From: Nematopogon swammerdamellus
Lineage: Eukaryota > Arthropoda > Insecta > Lepidoptera > Adelidae
Direction: 5' to 3'
Assembly (NCBI GenBank): GCA_946902875.1
Contig: OX336343.1
Location: forward strand, 14,567,361 to 14,631,360
DNA: 64,000 nt
The translations under genes were made by a program, and so were the position numbers. Below are positions 33,062 through 44,815 of this stretch, piece by piece. The notes under the pieces were generated by a model that worked only from the letters and a program-made list of their open reading frames with translations, was not told where the DNA came from and did no database searches. The stretch's first letter is position 1; each line of letters opens with the position of its first letter.

Positions 33062-33418
33062 CTTAATTCGATTTCTGTAAACTGTCACAGCCTCGAATAA
33101 CTTTTAAAATGTGGATATTCGAAAGGGTCTTTGATGAGGCTGAGTGAAATTTAAATAAGTAGTTTAGTTTTAATTTCGCAGAGGCGGGGGAGTTTTACTC
33201 TAGCATTTTAAATACTAAATCTATTAATTTCTGAAATAAAAAGACCGTGTCCGAGTTTAAGGTCATATTTGACACTGTGCGGTGGTACGATCCCGGGCGG
33301 GTTAAACTCAACCACCTAGTAAGAAGGGAAGGGACCTATAGTTTTACGTGGAATCTGAACCATGGTCGAGCGGTCATCATCCATCCCCCGACCGCACCAC
33401 TGAGCTACCGAGGCTGAC

Positions 33419-34339
33419 AGTGTATTAATTAGCTGCTGTGTTGTGTATTAGCTAGCTACTGTATTTTCATAATTTACTGTATTGTTGTGTGTTTGATTGT
33501 TATACCTACATGTATTTGGTGAATTATTTTTAAAAGTGATAGCCAGGTTGCCAAGTATTAAGCAAAACAATAATACAAAATTTTACAAGTGTATAATACA
33601 TGATAACATGACGAATCAAAGAGTCCCAAAGGATGATATTAAATAAAAAATATATCTAACAGTGCCGTAAAATAGAATAATAATGCAGTTGCCCGTGTTA
33701 GTTGTCACATCAATCGTGTGAGTTGGCTTGGCATGGCGGCGGTGGCGCGGAGGTAGGGCCATAGCTGTTCTGTCGATAAGTAAATCCTTCTATGTGTAAG
33801 TACTAAGTAAGGACAGTAAAGATCCTTGATAAACAGCGAGATTTTGGTCTCCACCATCGACACGCATAGCCATTTTATAATTTTTATTATCGATATAAAA
33901 ATAACTAGGGCGTCCTTCTGACAAATACAATTTAAACATCATGATACTTATACCTATTTGGTGCTAGTTCATGGCGGTGATGGGGAATGATTTTGAATCT
34001 TAAACAAAGAACTTTGACTCCTTCTCCCGAAGGAGAATGTTTTTTTTCGAATTGTCAGCAACATTTGGTTTCAGGTGCACTACCACTGAAGACTTGTGTC
34101 TGTATGATTAGAGCACCTGCTAGCCAACCGACTACTTTGTTATCGCTTTGTTTTGTGTAATGAATATTATGCTGATAGATAGCAAATTATAATCTGGTAA
34201 ATCTTGTCATCGCATACGCTCGATCACGATTTCGGTGGATGAGCCTTCTTTAAATGACTTCAAGTGGTTTTTTTTTATGAAAATTGGTATTTTTTTTAAT
34301 GAAAACTGTGGTGCAGTCGACAGAGCCAAAATCATTTTT
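33419..34339. other. Non-coding stretch
   Basis: AT-rich with no exon or clear repeat boundary. A small GC-rich patch (GGCATGGCGGCGGTGG) lies at about 33730. Confidence 0.35.
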
Positions 34340-35400
34340 TTTATTTTTTTTTATTGTTACCGCGACATGTGGCGCTGAGCCACCCATAAGGTGTCTAGCG
34401 ACGCCCCATGGACATTCGTTCGCATGCGGGGGCTGCGAATGCCATGCCGGCCTGACAGGTGTTTAACACATAATTCCTCCCATGCCGGCCGGACAGGGGG
34501 GAAATATGTGGGCAGGGAGAGCGTTCCAGAGTTTACCGGTTCTGTGGAGGAAGGATCTGCAGAACCGATTAGTACGCATCCGCGGTAAGTCCAGCGTATA
34601 GGAATGCAATCCCTGCCCAGTGCGCGTTGTACGGAGGTGGAAAGTGGCCGGCAGAATCGCGTTAAACAGCTCTTCCGAGCACTCCCCGTGGAATAAGCGA
34701 TAGAACACACTTAGGGCGCCGACATCCCTCCGAAGTTGCAGTGGTTCTAGATCGCGGGACACGTCGGGGTCATCCACTAGTCGCATGGCTCGACGCTGGA
34801 TCGAGTGCAAAGGCGCAAGCTGGTATTTGGCTGAGCCAACCCACAAGTGCGAGCAGTACTCCAAGCTGGACCTAATCTGCGATTTATACAAAAGCAGTCT
34901 TTGGCCCGGCGTGAAGTACCGTCGCACTCGCACCTTATTGAGTACGTCTAGATTTTTAGAAGCCAGCTTGGCCTTGCCTTTGATGTGGCGCCGGTAGTTT
35001 AGGTCGTGCAACAGTTCGACTCCGAGGACTCCGAAGTGGTTGCTTAAGTTAAGCGACGTGCGTTGGAAGGAAGGAGCTGGTGTGAACGCCGCTCTCTTCG
35101 CACTGAACGCGCAAACTTGTGTTTTTGAAGCGTTGAACTCGACCAAATTACTACGGCCCCATTCGGAAATAGAACGAAGCGTTTGTTCGAGATCAGGCAC
35201 AAGTCTTCGCCTCTTTTCATCCACAACATCCCGTCTGGCTGAAGGGTGACTGGTATAGGATCCATGTGCTGTACTGTCATCCGCATAACAATGTATGTTG
35301 CCGAGTGGCAGCATGTCATTGATATGCTGAAGAACCTCTCCCGCGAAACCACGCTCAGTGAGATGCCATGCCAGCATATTTGCAGACTGTTTGTGGTTGC
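34340..35400 (-). mobile_element. Non-LTR retrotransposon, 5'-truncated
   Basis: Holds the reverse-transcriptase C-terminal half (see the frame at 34463-35377) and a 3' end with a T/A-rich run at about 34340-34360. The 5' part of the polymerase, the endonuclease and ORF1 are absent. Confidence 0.65.
34463..35377 (-). CDS. LINE reverse transcriptase, C-terminal 304 residues
   Basis: The frame contains the catalytic YADD box (HCYADDSTAH, residues about 30-39), then FGVLGVELLHDLNYRRHIK. The C-terminal block GKLWNALPAHIFPP is typical of Jockey/CR1-like LINE proteins. The first ATG falls inside the polymerase domain, so the protein is a truncated remnant although the frame is still open. An intact frame suggests a fairly recent insertion. 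Confidence 0.7.
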   Translation of the reverse strand: MLAWHLTERGFAGEVLQHINDMLPLGNIHCYADDSTAHGSYTSHPSARRDVVDEKRRRLVPDLEQTLRSISEWGRSNLVEFNASKTQVCAFSAKRAAFTPAPSFQRTSLNLSNHFGVLGVELLHDLNYRRHIKGKAKLASKNLDVLNKVRVRRYFTPGQRLLLYKSQIRSSLEYCSHLWVGSAKYQLAPLHSIQRRAMRLVDDPDVSRDLEPLQLRRDVGALSVFYRLFHGECSEELFNAILPATFHLRTTRTGQGLHSYTLDLPRMRTNRFCRSFLHRTGKLWNALPAHIFPPCPAGMGGIMC

Positions 35401-37460
35401 CTAGATATAGCCTATTTATTATACGATGTAGACACCCAGGTTAAAGTAGGTATTCGGAAAACACACGGATCGTATGAGATACAACTGTTTATCGATATGT
35501 TTGTTCTCTGAACCAAATGTGTTGCGGATTCAGAGTTTCCCTTTTTAGATTATTCTGTTTTCCCAGTATTGAGCATATAGGTAATTTCAACAAACCTTAT
35601 CGGAAGTAGCCCCCAAGTATAAAGAGCGAATCAACCTAAACAAACTGACGCATTTATTAACAGTCAGAGCTGTACAAAGCTCGGGTCAGTTAGACATCGC
35701 CATCTTAGGGCAGGCTACACCCACGCATCGAAACAACAAGAACGCGACACAATCGAACTAATACGCAGTGGGAAGGACATTGCGATATCGAAAGCCGTAA
35801 TCTAGAACCGAGAGGAGAATACTTGAGAAATAATCGGACGTATGGTATTGCACAACAGACTAATGACCATATTTTAGGTCTCGTCAAACTTTTCACTTCC
35901 ACGTCACCATTTGTAAGTACATAAAGCATCGGGCCTCGCTCGTGTGAGTTGGCTGCGTGTTTCTGAAATCGCGTGTTTATCAGCAACGTTTATCAGTACT
36001 TTTGAGTAATTCAGCAGCCGCGGAACTATGGGTAACTTTGAAACAGCCATCAGAGAAGCGAAATTCTCTTCTATAACGTCAGAAAATGCTTATTTATTAG
36101 ATTAGTTGGTAAATACGAGTAGGAAAACGGGAAATGGGTGGTAATCTGTCTTGTATATCTTGTTTCAATTCTTGATTCAGACTTGCTTCAGTTGACGCTA
36201 TTGGAATTGATGTCTTGGCGTTATTTGATTGACGGGCAGTGTCTGGATGTAGTTGGCAGACGTCGAGGCTGTCCTCATGGATAGTGTTGTTTATTTATGA
36301 TTTATTTAATGCAATGCTTTTTGCACTTACTCATACATAACTTATTGTACTCCCGGCGAAGTAGAAGGGTTTTCGTAGTTTTGTAAGTCTATAAAGAGTT
36401 TTATATACTTAAAAAAAACATAATTATCTCAGATTCCTCATTCCTTTTTGTTTAACATCTTTAGTGAAAAATGGGAAAAGCAAATTTGAGATTTTCCACA
36501 ATATCTGACGACTGTATCTAGCATCATGCCTACGCGTTTATTCGCATCGCATTCCTTCCTTGCTCGACAAACACTTTGACTGCCTTCATTATATTTATGT
36601 AAATTTACTGAATAATCTCGAATTTGCAAGAAAAATGTTGAAAGTTAGAGTACATACATACAGTGAGTAGTGAATAGAAGTATTTCGCAATTTGCCTGCA
36701 TGTCGTTTCCGGCAGGTTATTTATTATTCACATTTTCTGATTCTATGTCTTGGTCTGTTCATTCAGTTCGAGAGCTGTTGAGTTGTGTTTACGTACCTAC
36801 CTACAATGTTGTGTTGGTTGTGTCATTGGCGATCAACCAATATTATTATTACTAAGATTGTGAACACAATTTAAAGAATTTTATAGTCTACCTACCTACA
36901 TCTTGTCCTTACGTAAGTTGAACGAGATAGAAAGCACTCACTCAACCAAATAGAAAGAAAATAGCAAAATTTTCGCTTACAATTTACCTATTCGGTTTGG
37001 TCATCGAACATGCTCATCATAATATGGATATTCTCTAAAACTTCTTTCTTGAATTTTTCACTAACATTTTTAGAAATGACAGAACTTGAGTAGAATGAAA
37101 GGAATGTAACAAAAAATTAGGTTTTACTAATAAATAAATAAACTACAGCGATCAGTCTTCACTTCACACGTACAATCCTTATCTCATTCATTAATCTAAC
37201 TTACCAACACAAGTTGACAGAACAATGGTGTTAAACTCGCACCAGCACCGCGTGTGCTCGTTACTGCTATCTCCCCGCCGCGCCGCGCCGAGCTTTAGCC
37301 GGTCTAGTATTCACTTATATTATTTAACCTTGCTAAGCAATACGAGGCTCGGTAAGTACCTACCGGTGTTTGCTGTAATTAATTAGCATCTTCTTGCTTA
37401 TGACGACTTATCGCAAAACATCCAGAGTTGACTGTTGACTGAAGCCGTCTTCTCGAGTTC
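35401..37460. other. Non-coding stretch
   Basis: No exon or repeat boundary could be supported. A GC-rich patch (CCGCCGCGCCGCGCCG) lies at about 37277-37292. Confidence 0.35.
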
Positions 37461-38050
37461 GAGAACATTTACCATGTGGGACCACTTAGAAACAACTCTC
37501 CCGCGCATGTCGTAAAAGATGACTAAGGGGTAGGGCGTAGGGACAAGATACCATGCTAAAGGGTGACAGTCAAGCCGTCTTCTCGAGTTCGAGAACGTTT
37601 ACCGTGTGGGACCACTTAAAACAACTCTCCCCGCGCATGTCGCAAAAGACGACTAAGGGGTAAGGACAAGATACCATGCTAAAGGGCGACAGGTAGGGCG
37701 TAGGGACAAGATACCATGCTAAAGGGTGTCAGTCAAGCCGTCTTCTCGAGTTCGAGAACGTTTACCGTGTGGGACCACTTAAAACAACTCTCCCCGCGCA
37801 TGTCGCAAAAGACGACTAAGGGATAAGGACAAGATACCATGCTCAAGGGCGACAGGATAGCCATCTCCCACATTGGCACGGTCGTTCCACCGAGTTATGC
37901 ATCAGGCGAGTATTCGTGCCCTACTTTCTTTTTGATATTATCCTTTTCGAATACTTTGCGAAGCGTGATGGTCGGTCGGTCTTGTGCTGTAATTTACCAA
38001 AGTCCTTGCAGCACAACATCAGGTTGTCGTGATAAGCGTGTGGTGTGTAT
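37460..38050 (+). repeat. Locally triplicated retroposon head plus tail D
   Basis: GTCTTCTCGAGTTCGAGAAC and the following TGTGGGACCACTT and GACAAGATACCATGCT occur three times (about 37447, 37579 and 37739). After the third copy the sequence runs on into GGATAGCCATCTCCC and the tail shared with the 4.05-4.37 kb element. Confidence 0.65.
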
Positions 38051-40431
38051 ATAGGTACATGTATATGTATTTAACTAAAGCCATTTCGGAATTTTTAGCC
38101 AGTTTTAGAATTGTATATGTACCTACTACTTTTAATCATCTGGGTAAAAGGTCAGATAGCCAGTGGTCATTAGGTCGTTATTTGCGTGTAGTTCGATCTT
38201 ATAACTACTTGTTATGACATGGAATTACTGAATAAGTTCAAATGCTGAAGCGCAAAACCATCAAAATTGCGTACAATTTGCTTCACCGTCAACATTATTG
38301 ATAAAATACGTAAAATACCCAAAAAACCATTGACATCTGCTCGACAAGGCTCCGCGAGTTGAGGACCATTAGATGGAAGACATTAGTCCGGGGCCGGTGG
38401 TGGTGGTGGCCGCTGGGCTGGCACTGCCGCCGTCGCGGTCGGAGCGGACACCGTCACCGTGCGTGATCCCTCCGAGTCGTCTCCGCCACTGTTCTGCGTT
38501 GTGGTGTGGTGGTGACACAGTGTCACCTGTCACCTGTCCTGTAGTGTCACTGATACTACAGGACCAATTGACAGTTGGATCAGTTTTGTCAAATTCTGGC
38601 TCATATTCTTATTGGGATAAAATGGGATGTTACCGAATTGTTCTATAATAAAACCACCTACCTAACCTAGGAAAATCTGTGGTTATAAATTATTGAGTGC
38701 ATTGTTATTGAGGCCCTTTTCATACCTTTTGAACTTGCTCTCGCGTAGGTGTGATTTTACTTTGTTGGAATTTTAATGAAATCGTTCAACTAGTTGAATA
38801 TACCCATAGGCTCGATTGAAGACAACATCGATTCAAACAAATATTTTATCTCCGCTTCGCGAATGATGGTATTTGTTATGTACGTAACTTTAACATGCTA
38901 TAATATGCGAGTACCTATACATCTTTTAATCTCTTTGCTATACATACATGTACCTATTGTAATTATCGCTTCGTTCGTCTCATTATCTTAAATTATGATC
39001 GCAGTATTCGCAGTTCTCATATTATAGGTAGTAGTAGGTAGTATTCTTGTTACAATAGCAACCATAGAGAAATAATAAATAGATAAATAGGCATATTGCT
39101 GGATATAAATAAATTAAATTCTACTAAGTAGCTATTGTTTATTGTATAATTTCATCAATTTCGTCGTACCCCTGATCTAAGAACTGACAAACTTCACAAG
39201 TCACAGTGTTTTGTTAGTAGTAGTTGTAGAGACTGATGCACCGGATAGACTGGAGGAAATTGCTTAAGACAATAAGTCGGCCCTATATTCCTATTCATAA
39301 TTATTATATGTATGAAAAAAATACCCTGCGAAGTTTCTTGCCGGTTCTTCTTCGTGGGTGTAATTAAACCGGATAGAACAAATTGTGACAAGTTCGAGTG
39401 CAGTCTTACTGCAATAAGATGAGCATTCCATTATTATTATAATTTCAGCAATAAATCATTATTATTATAATTTCTGATAACTCGATTTTACAGAGAACTC
39501 CATCAAATCAAAAGTTGCTTACTCCTGTTAATATAATATGACGATACCGCTGATGAGAAACTTGATGTGATGCGAGTACTATATAGTCCAGTCAAATAGT
39601 AGTAATTTTTCTGACCATTTAACATAACTATTAGGTAAAATGCGGTCGGATGTGTAGGCAGTTCCGTCCACCCACGTTCTGTGCACCCGACTTGAGGGCG
39701 ACGCGATTGCAATGATTATGAAATGCATTGGAAACCAACTCGCCGAGAACTGGTAGAAATACGCTAGCTAGGCTAACGTGATTGCCTTTCAAGGTAACTT
39801 CAGTCAGTCGTCTGGCGGAAAATTCGCAAAAAATGAAGGAAAGCTCTATGAAGTCTACGTACGTCTCTATGAATATTATGTGATGATTGATGTGATGTGA
39901 TGAGTGATGGATGACCGACATTCTGATACGCGTATATCTGGTGACCGAGATGTTTTATAATTTGTGCGTAAAGTTGTACCTACAGGATAGGCCTAGGATA
40001 GAGCTGAATTCAAAGACTTAACTCCTAATGGGGGTATAAATTCAATAATAAAGGGGAGATTAAAAGAATAAGTGGGGTTTTCTGATTTCTGTATACATAT
40101 GAAATCAGAAAACCCCGATTTTGTAGACAAAGATTTCTGTATACATATTTATATATGGTTATAACTTTCAGTTATTCTGATATTGTGTATTAATCAAGTA
40201 TAATACGTATATTGAACCATAGTTGATGGCTGCGTAGTTGATTCCTATGGCACAGCCAGTTCACAAACAAGCAAGCAGGCAAGCGAATGTTTCCTCGACT
40301 TCCTTTGCTGCACCTGCAGTGTGCGCGCGAATATTGCATAGGTATAACCACAACTTCAATTGCAAGCAATTTATTCTTGGTTCAGAACACCCACGCGGCG
40401 CACGCGCATAATGAGGCAGGGATCGAGTGGA
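38051..40431. other. Non-coding stretch with a perfect hairpin
   Basis: No exon found. GGGGTTTTCTGATTTC (40074) and its exact complement (to about 40117) form a hairpin with 16-bp arms around an 11-base loop. ATTATTATTATAATTTC is repeated at 39430-39475. Confidence 0.4.
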
Positions 40432-41152
40432 TGTGATCACCATACATCGGAATCCGCGGGGCACGAATGATTCAAGGTTGTTTAGTGATGGGACAATGTA
40501 TCCACAAATATCGAAAATCGGTCGTTATTTTAGAATAATATGAAATAATGTCGATTATTAAAACTAAGAGTATTTCTATAGAAAATAAGATATAATAAAC
40601 AAATGTTGTATTTACTTTGTAGGTACAATACAAATCTGTTCAAACCACAATATTAGTTTTATTAGTATGGAATAGAAAGAATTTAATTTTTTTTACCAAC
40701 TTACACGTGTTACATCATAATGGTCATGAAGACTTTTTTGTTACTGTTATGAAACTGAATCGATTAGGTTATAAAAATCAACCACCTATTTTTTTATTTA
40801 AATACCTACATAAAAAAATTTTTTACTTAAAAAAAGCCCAAGGTCCAAAAATTTTTATATAGGTTTTACTCCCTATATGATACAGAACCCCCCCTTAGCG
40901 TACTATGAACTAATTTTGAAAGACCTTATATAAATATGTATTATATTTACTTAATCGTTAACATAAAGTATACATGTTTATATAAGTACTGTAGGTATAT
41001 AAGTATTCAGGTCTGAAATATGACATGAATAAAATACAATAAACAAATAAATATGAGTATCGATAACAGTGTCGATTGTTTATTGATCGCCGTAGTCAAT
41101 CCCTAACAAGGTCGTATTCGTGCCCCGCGGATTCCGATGTCTGGTGATCACA
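40432..41152. mobile_element. Putative DNA element with 37-bp inverted ends
   Basis: The left end TGTGATCACCATACATCGGA ... GCACGAAT (40432-40468) and the right end (41116-41152) are near-perfect inverted copies. The inside is AT-rich with no coding frame. No target duplication was identified. Confidence 0.5.
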
Positions 41153-41209
41153 GTTGCGACTTATGTATGACTAAATATATCATTAAAGTACATTCGAGAT
41201 AAAACCGAC

Positions 41210-41622
41210 CTGAGCTATGGCAACAGTAAAAATAACATTACTCATACATATTTCTGTCATCCATCTCCTTTGTAGTACACTTTCAAAGTTCTTGTTAACA
41301 TAACTGCATTTTGTGTAGCACATAGTATGGTGTTGCACATCTGTAGATGGGCATATTTATTAAACCATAAATAAATAAATATAAATTTCAGCAGACGTAA
41401 CTAAATGTTCTCTCCATTCGAAAGAATGAACGTTTTTTCGGATCCTGACTGAAACTTGTACATGATGTTCGAGTGAAGATTCAGTCATTTTACGTATTTG
41501 GCAATGGTTAAGCGGATCCGTTGCCAGGAATTGCCTACCAATCAAAGTGACTTGCGTTGTCACACAGATGATAAGTAAAACGTCTGAACTACCGGACGAG
41601 AGACCCTGTTGCCATAGCTCAG
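41210..41622. mobile_element. Putative MITE, CTGAGCTATGGCAACAG ends
   Basis: CTGAGCTATGGCAACAG (41210-41226) and its exact complement (41606-41622). There is no coding frame, and I could not fix a target duplication. Confidence 0.45.
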
Positions 41623-42640
41623 TCAGGGAATCCTATTTTGGGAAACAGGGATAATTAAAGTAGATACCAAGGTAGATATATGATCGATCACTGTATTTAT
41701 TTTCATTTTATTAAGTATTTATTTGTCAAAAAATTTCATTTATTCGTCAATACCTCTTTCCTGTACGTACGGTATTGCTCATTCAACAACACCCTGAAGA
41801 GAGTATTCTAAATGCACGTTACATACAAGTCTGATGAAAGCATTGGCCTCTGCTTCCGCAGCCGGACAATTAATTGCTGCGGTATTATTATCTTCTGACC
41901 TTCCAGAATCTTTCCGACCTTCCCGTCCCGCATTTAGCGTTCAAGTTCCTCGTTTTATTTTATTACTTATCGTCTTATCATTCTCACGGTGTCGCTCGTA
42001 CTTCGCAACTTTGTCACCGTCGAACCGAACCTGTCCCGATCCCGACTCAAGGATATTTCGACAAACCAGTTTATTTTGTTTACATACTCGTATACGTGAC
42101 GCGGTAGTTGTTTCTGCGTCTCTCTCCCCTGGCAGCGTGCTCGTCCCGTGATTCACCTTCCGTCAGCGTCGTCGACCGTCACTCACCGTCTCGTTGCCCT
42201 GCAGTGTTTCACCACTTTCTATAGGGCAAGGCTGCCCATTTCCATTTTCACTTATAATTTTACTGTGTGCCTGGGCTTGGGCGTTGTCGACATGGTTAAT
42301 CTGTGTGTGACAGGGTTTACAAATTGATTACGGATAATGACGCGCAATCACCACCACATGCTTGCAGTAACATTACGACTCATTTTATATTGTAACCAGC
42401 AACGTGCCGGTATTTGTATGTGTAAAATAATTTATCTGTATTGAAGCAGATGGATTGACATTCATTCAGGCATAATATTTTATTGTAGGTTAGGTTCGTT
42501 TGTTTAGTTTTAACGAATTTTATAACATAATTTCTATTGCTATTTATTAATAATAAAAATTTATTTACATATCTTATGTTTTTAGATTTGTATTCAGCAA
42601 TAATATTGAAATATTTTAAGACCTAAAAATTTGTACATGT

Positions 42641-42892
42641 GAAAAACTGTTTCAAAAACATAAAACCGACTTGAAAAAAAAACTAGAACTAAAAAGTATT
42701 AAATATTATTTTGAAATTTTCTCTGTCATTGTATTGAAATATATGAATGGACTAGACCGTGGTCCGAATATGAATCACAATATCGATTCATATATTTCAA
42801 TACAATGACAGAGACAATTTCAAAATATTATTTAATACTTTTTAGTTCTAGTTTTTCTTTGGAAGTAGGTTTAATGTTTTTAAAACTGTTTT
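42641..42892. mobile_element. Hairpin MITE with arms of about 108 bp
   Basis: CTAGAACTAAAAAGTATTAA and CATTGTATTGAAATATATGA on the left arm are followed, after a loop of about 36 bases, by their complements. A common lepidopteran repeat (GACCACCTCTGAAGTATGAC, CGAAGTAATCGCGTAACAAA) follows at 43130-43270. Confidence 0.65.
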
Positions 42893-44033
42893 TATTTCAT
42901 TCTTTTTAGTAATATTACATAAAAAAGAATAATCGAAATCGGTTGAAGTGGTACAGAATTTTTCGCCATGTGTCAAACTGCAAAATTTTGAGCGTGTTGC
43001 AGTATACATAGTGCTGAGGTATCGACTTGCTTATGTTTTTATTGCTGAAAATGTCCACATCAAAAGTTTTGCCAAGTTTTTTTGTTGATTTTTCAAAAAC
43101 CGCTGTATCAATTTCGATAAAATTTATATGGGACCACCTCTGAAGTATGACCTACCAAACAAAAAACCACAACTTCAATTGAATAAAAAAAGAATTTTCA
43201 AAATCGGCCCACAATTGACGAAGTAATCGCGTAACAAACGTACAATTGAATTGAGAAGTCGGTTGAAAAGATCAATTAGGTACATCGAATAAATGAAATG
43301 AAATTCAATCCAGTCTTCAAGATACCTACATTAGAAGGAAGAGAAAAATTATTAAAATCAAATGTACTCTTCAAAGCAATTTTTTTATTTTATTACCTAT
43401 AATACACACTATAACAATACGGGTTTTCTCGAGTTTGGGAAGGCTCATCACATCAATATGCGTCAAGGATGCTGGCGCGAACTTCGTGAAGTCGCCCGCC
43501 ACACGGCAGACGACTCATCAGTCATCCATCACGCGACCGACCTCGTCTCCAATAAACATTATTCGTTCTCGCAGCAAATTACATGACCTAATGTGAGTAT
43601 AGGATCAATCGATTGGTTCTGCCCGTTCTGCCCAATATGCAACTAAGTAACAACAGTTGTATCCATTTCATGTTTTTTATATTCATATCTGTGGTAGAGT
43701 ATCGTCTACCACAGCTTACCTACTGCTTTTGATTTAAAGTTATAGCTACGTAATTTTTACAATTATTTGACGTTATTTGTGTTAATAAATCCCTATAAAG
43801 TGTATATGAATATCCTTTTAACTCGAGAACCATTTTATTGATTTTCATACGGTTTTCACTGTTACATTATGTCACTTACCAAGATGGTTTTAGGAAATAA
43901 ATAATAAAGAAATAAATCATAAAGCTACGTCATCGGTGGCCTAAGCTGTGAACAAAAAGTCGAGCAAAGCGAAGCCGCGGGCAAAGCTTGACAGATAAAT
44001 CTCTTCAAGAGATTCTCTTGAGGCTTATACCTA
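42893..44033. other. Repeat-derived non-coding stretch
   Basis: No exon. It contains the degraded lepidopteran repeat noted at 43130-43270. Confidence 0.35.
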
Positions 44034-44815
44034 TACAGGATGTTTCAGGATAGGCTTGAGAAACTTCACGAATAGAAAGTACTCATTATTAGAAGAAAAT
44101 AATCCTTATCACTCAAATCGAAATTCCGTATATTTTTTTTTCATACAAAATTTTTAAATTGTAATAAAACTCGATGTACAGTGAGATTTCGCAACAGTGC
44201 TGCCTAGGTCTGGGGCAGGGTTTCTCATCCTTTTTTTTCCTCTGCGACACATCTGAAGATTTTTTTTTAGACTGGCGACACACTCAAACAAAAATCATTT
44301 TCGCGCAAAAATGTCACATATTCTAATCTGGCGGGAAATTCCAATCAGCCCTATCTTATATATAATGCCAGCTGTTCGTGACAATGAGTAGACTGGCGCG
44401 CGGAGGGAGGAAGGAGCCGCGACCCGTGGCCGGTGCAGCACGACAGCGCGCGGCGATCGGGCGAAAGGGCGATTTTTTTAAATTTTTAGAAATTTCGCGA
44501 CCCACCTGAGACATGCTCGCGACACACTGGTTGAGAATGGCTTTTTCTTTTGATACCATTCAAATTTAAGGGTTTGGAATTTACCTACATGCAGTAGAAT
44601 TTCTACTAGTTGAGCATGTAAGTTAGTAATTTTATATATTTATTAAGGTGGACGTTAACCGTCCACCAAAGCTCAATGAAACTATTTTCACCAAAAAGTA
44701 CTATAAAATGACCGAATCCGGGAAAAAGTTTCAGAAATTTTCGTCTTCAAAGATCAAGCGAAAGGACCCCTTTCGAACTCTGAAGTTACGAAAACCTATC
44801 CTGAAACACCCTGTA
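44034..44815. mobile_element. DNA element with TACAGGRTGTTTCAGGATAG ends
   Basis: The 21-bp inverted ends have a single mismatch and TA next to each end. Inside, at about 44220-44555, is a second element with hAT-like ends (GGTTTCTCATCC and GGTTGAGAATGGC). No transposase frame was found. Confidence 0.55.

Larger units (their letters stand above)
30676..33279. mobile_element. Foldback DNA element with long inverted arms
   Basis: It starts CACAGTGTCAAATATGACC and ends with the complement. The left arm is about 30676-31110. The right arm starts at about 31555 and is broken by a Tc1-like element and a 48-bp MITE. Shared blocks include CCCCCGCCTCTGCG, GACCCTTTCGAATATTCAC and GGCGGAGATATTTATACCGA. 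A 5-bp duplication CGGTG flanks it (30671-30675, 33280-33284). The loop holds a SINE piece with an LINE-like tail (31235-31395). Confidence 0.7.
30367..33418 (-). mobile_element. SINE (antisense) carrying a nest of insertions
   Basis: Poly-T and SINE tail at about 30367, body to 30675, then a break until 33280 and continuation to the tRNA-like head at about 33418. Read on the minus strand, the head has the A box TAGCTCAGTGG and a slightly altered B box. Inserted are a tRNA-3'-half retroposon (30481-30573) and a long-armed foldback element (30676-33279), which itself carries three further insertions. Confidence 0.7.

Noticed and set aside
38373..38648. 91-residue frame as a gene
   Set aside because: Low-complexity Pro/Ser/Val translation in a GC patch; no supporting signals.
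41834..42151. 105-residue frame as a gene, with a heat-shock-like CTTCCAGAATCTTTC at about 41900
   Set aside because: No splice partners, promoter or recognisable domain; the motif alone is weak.
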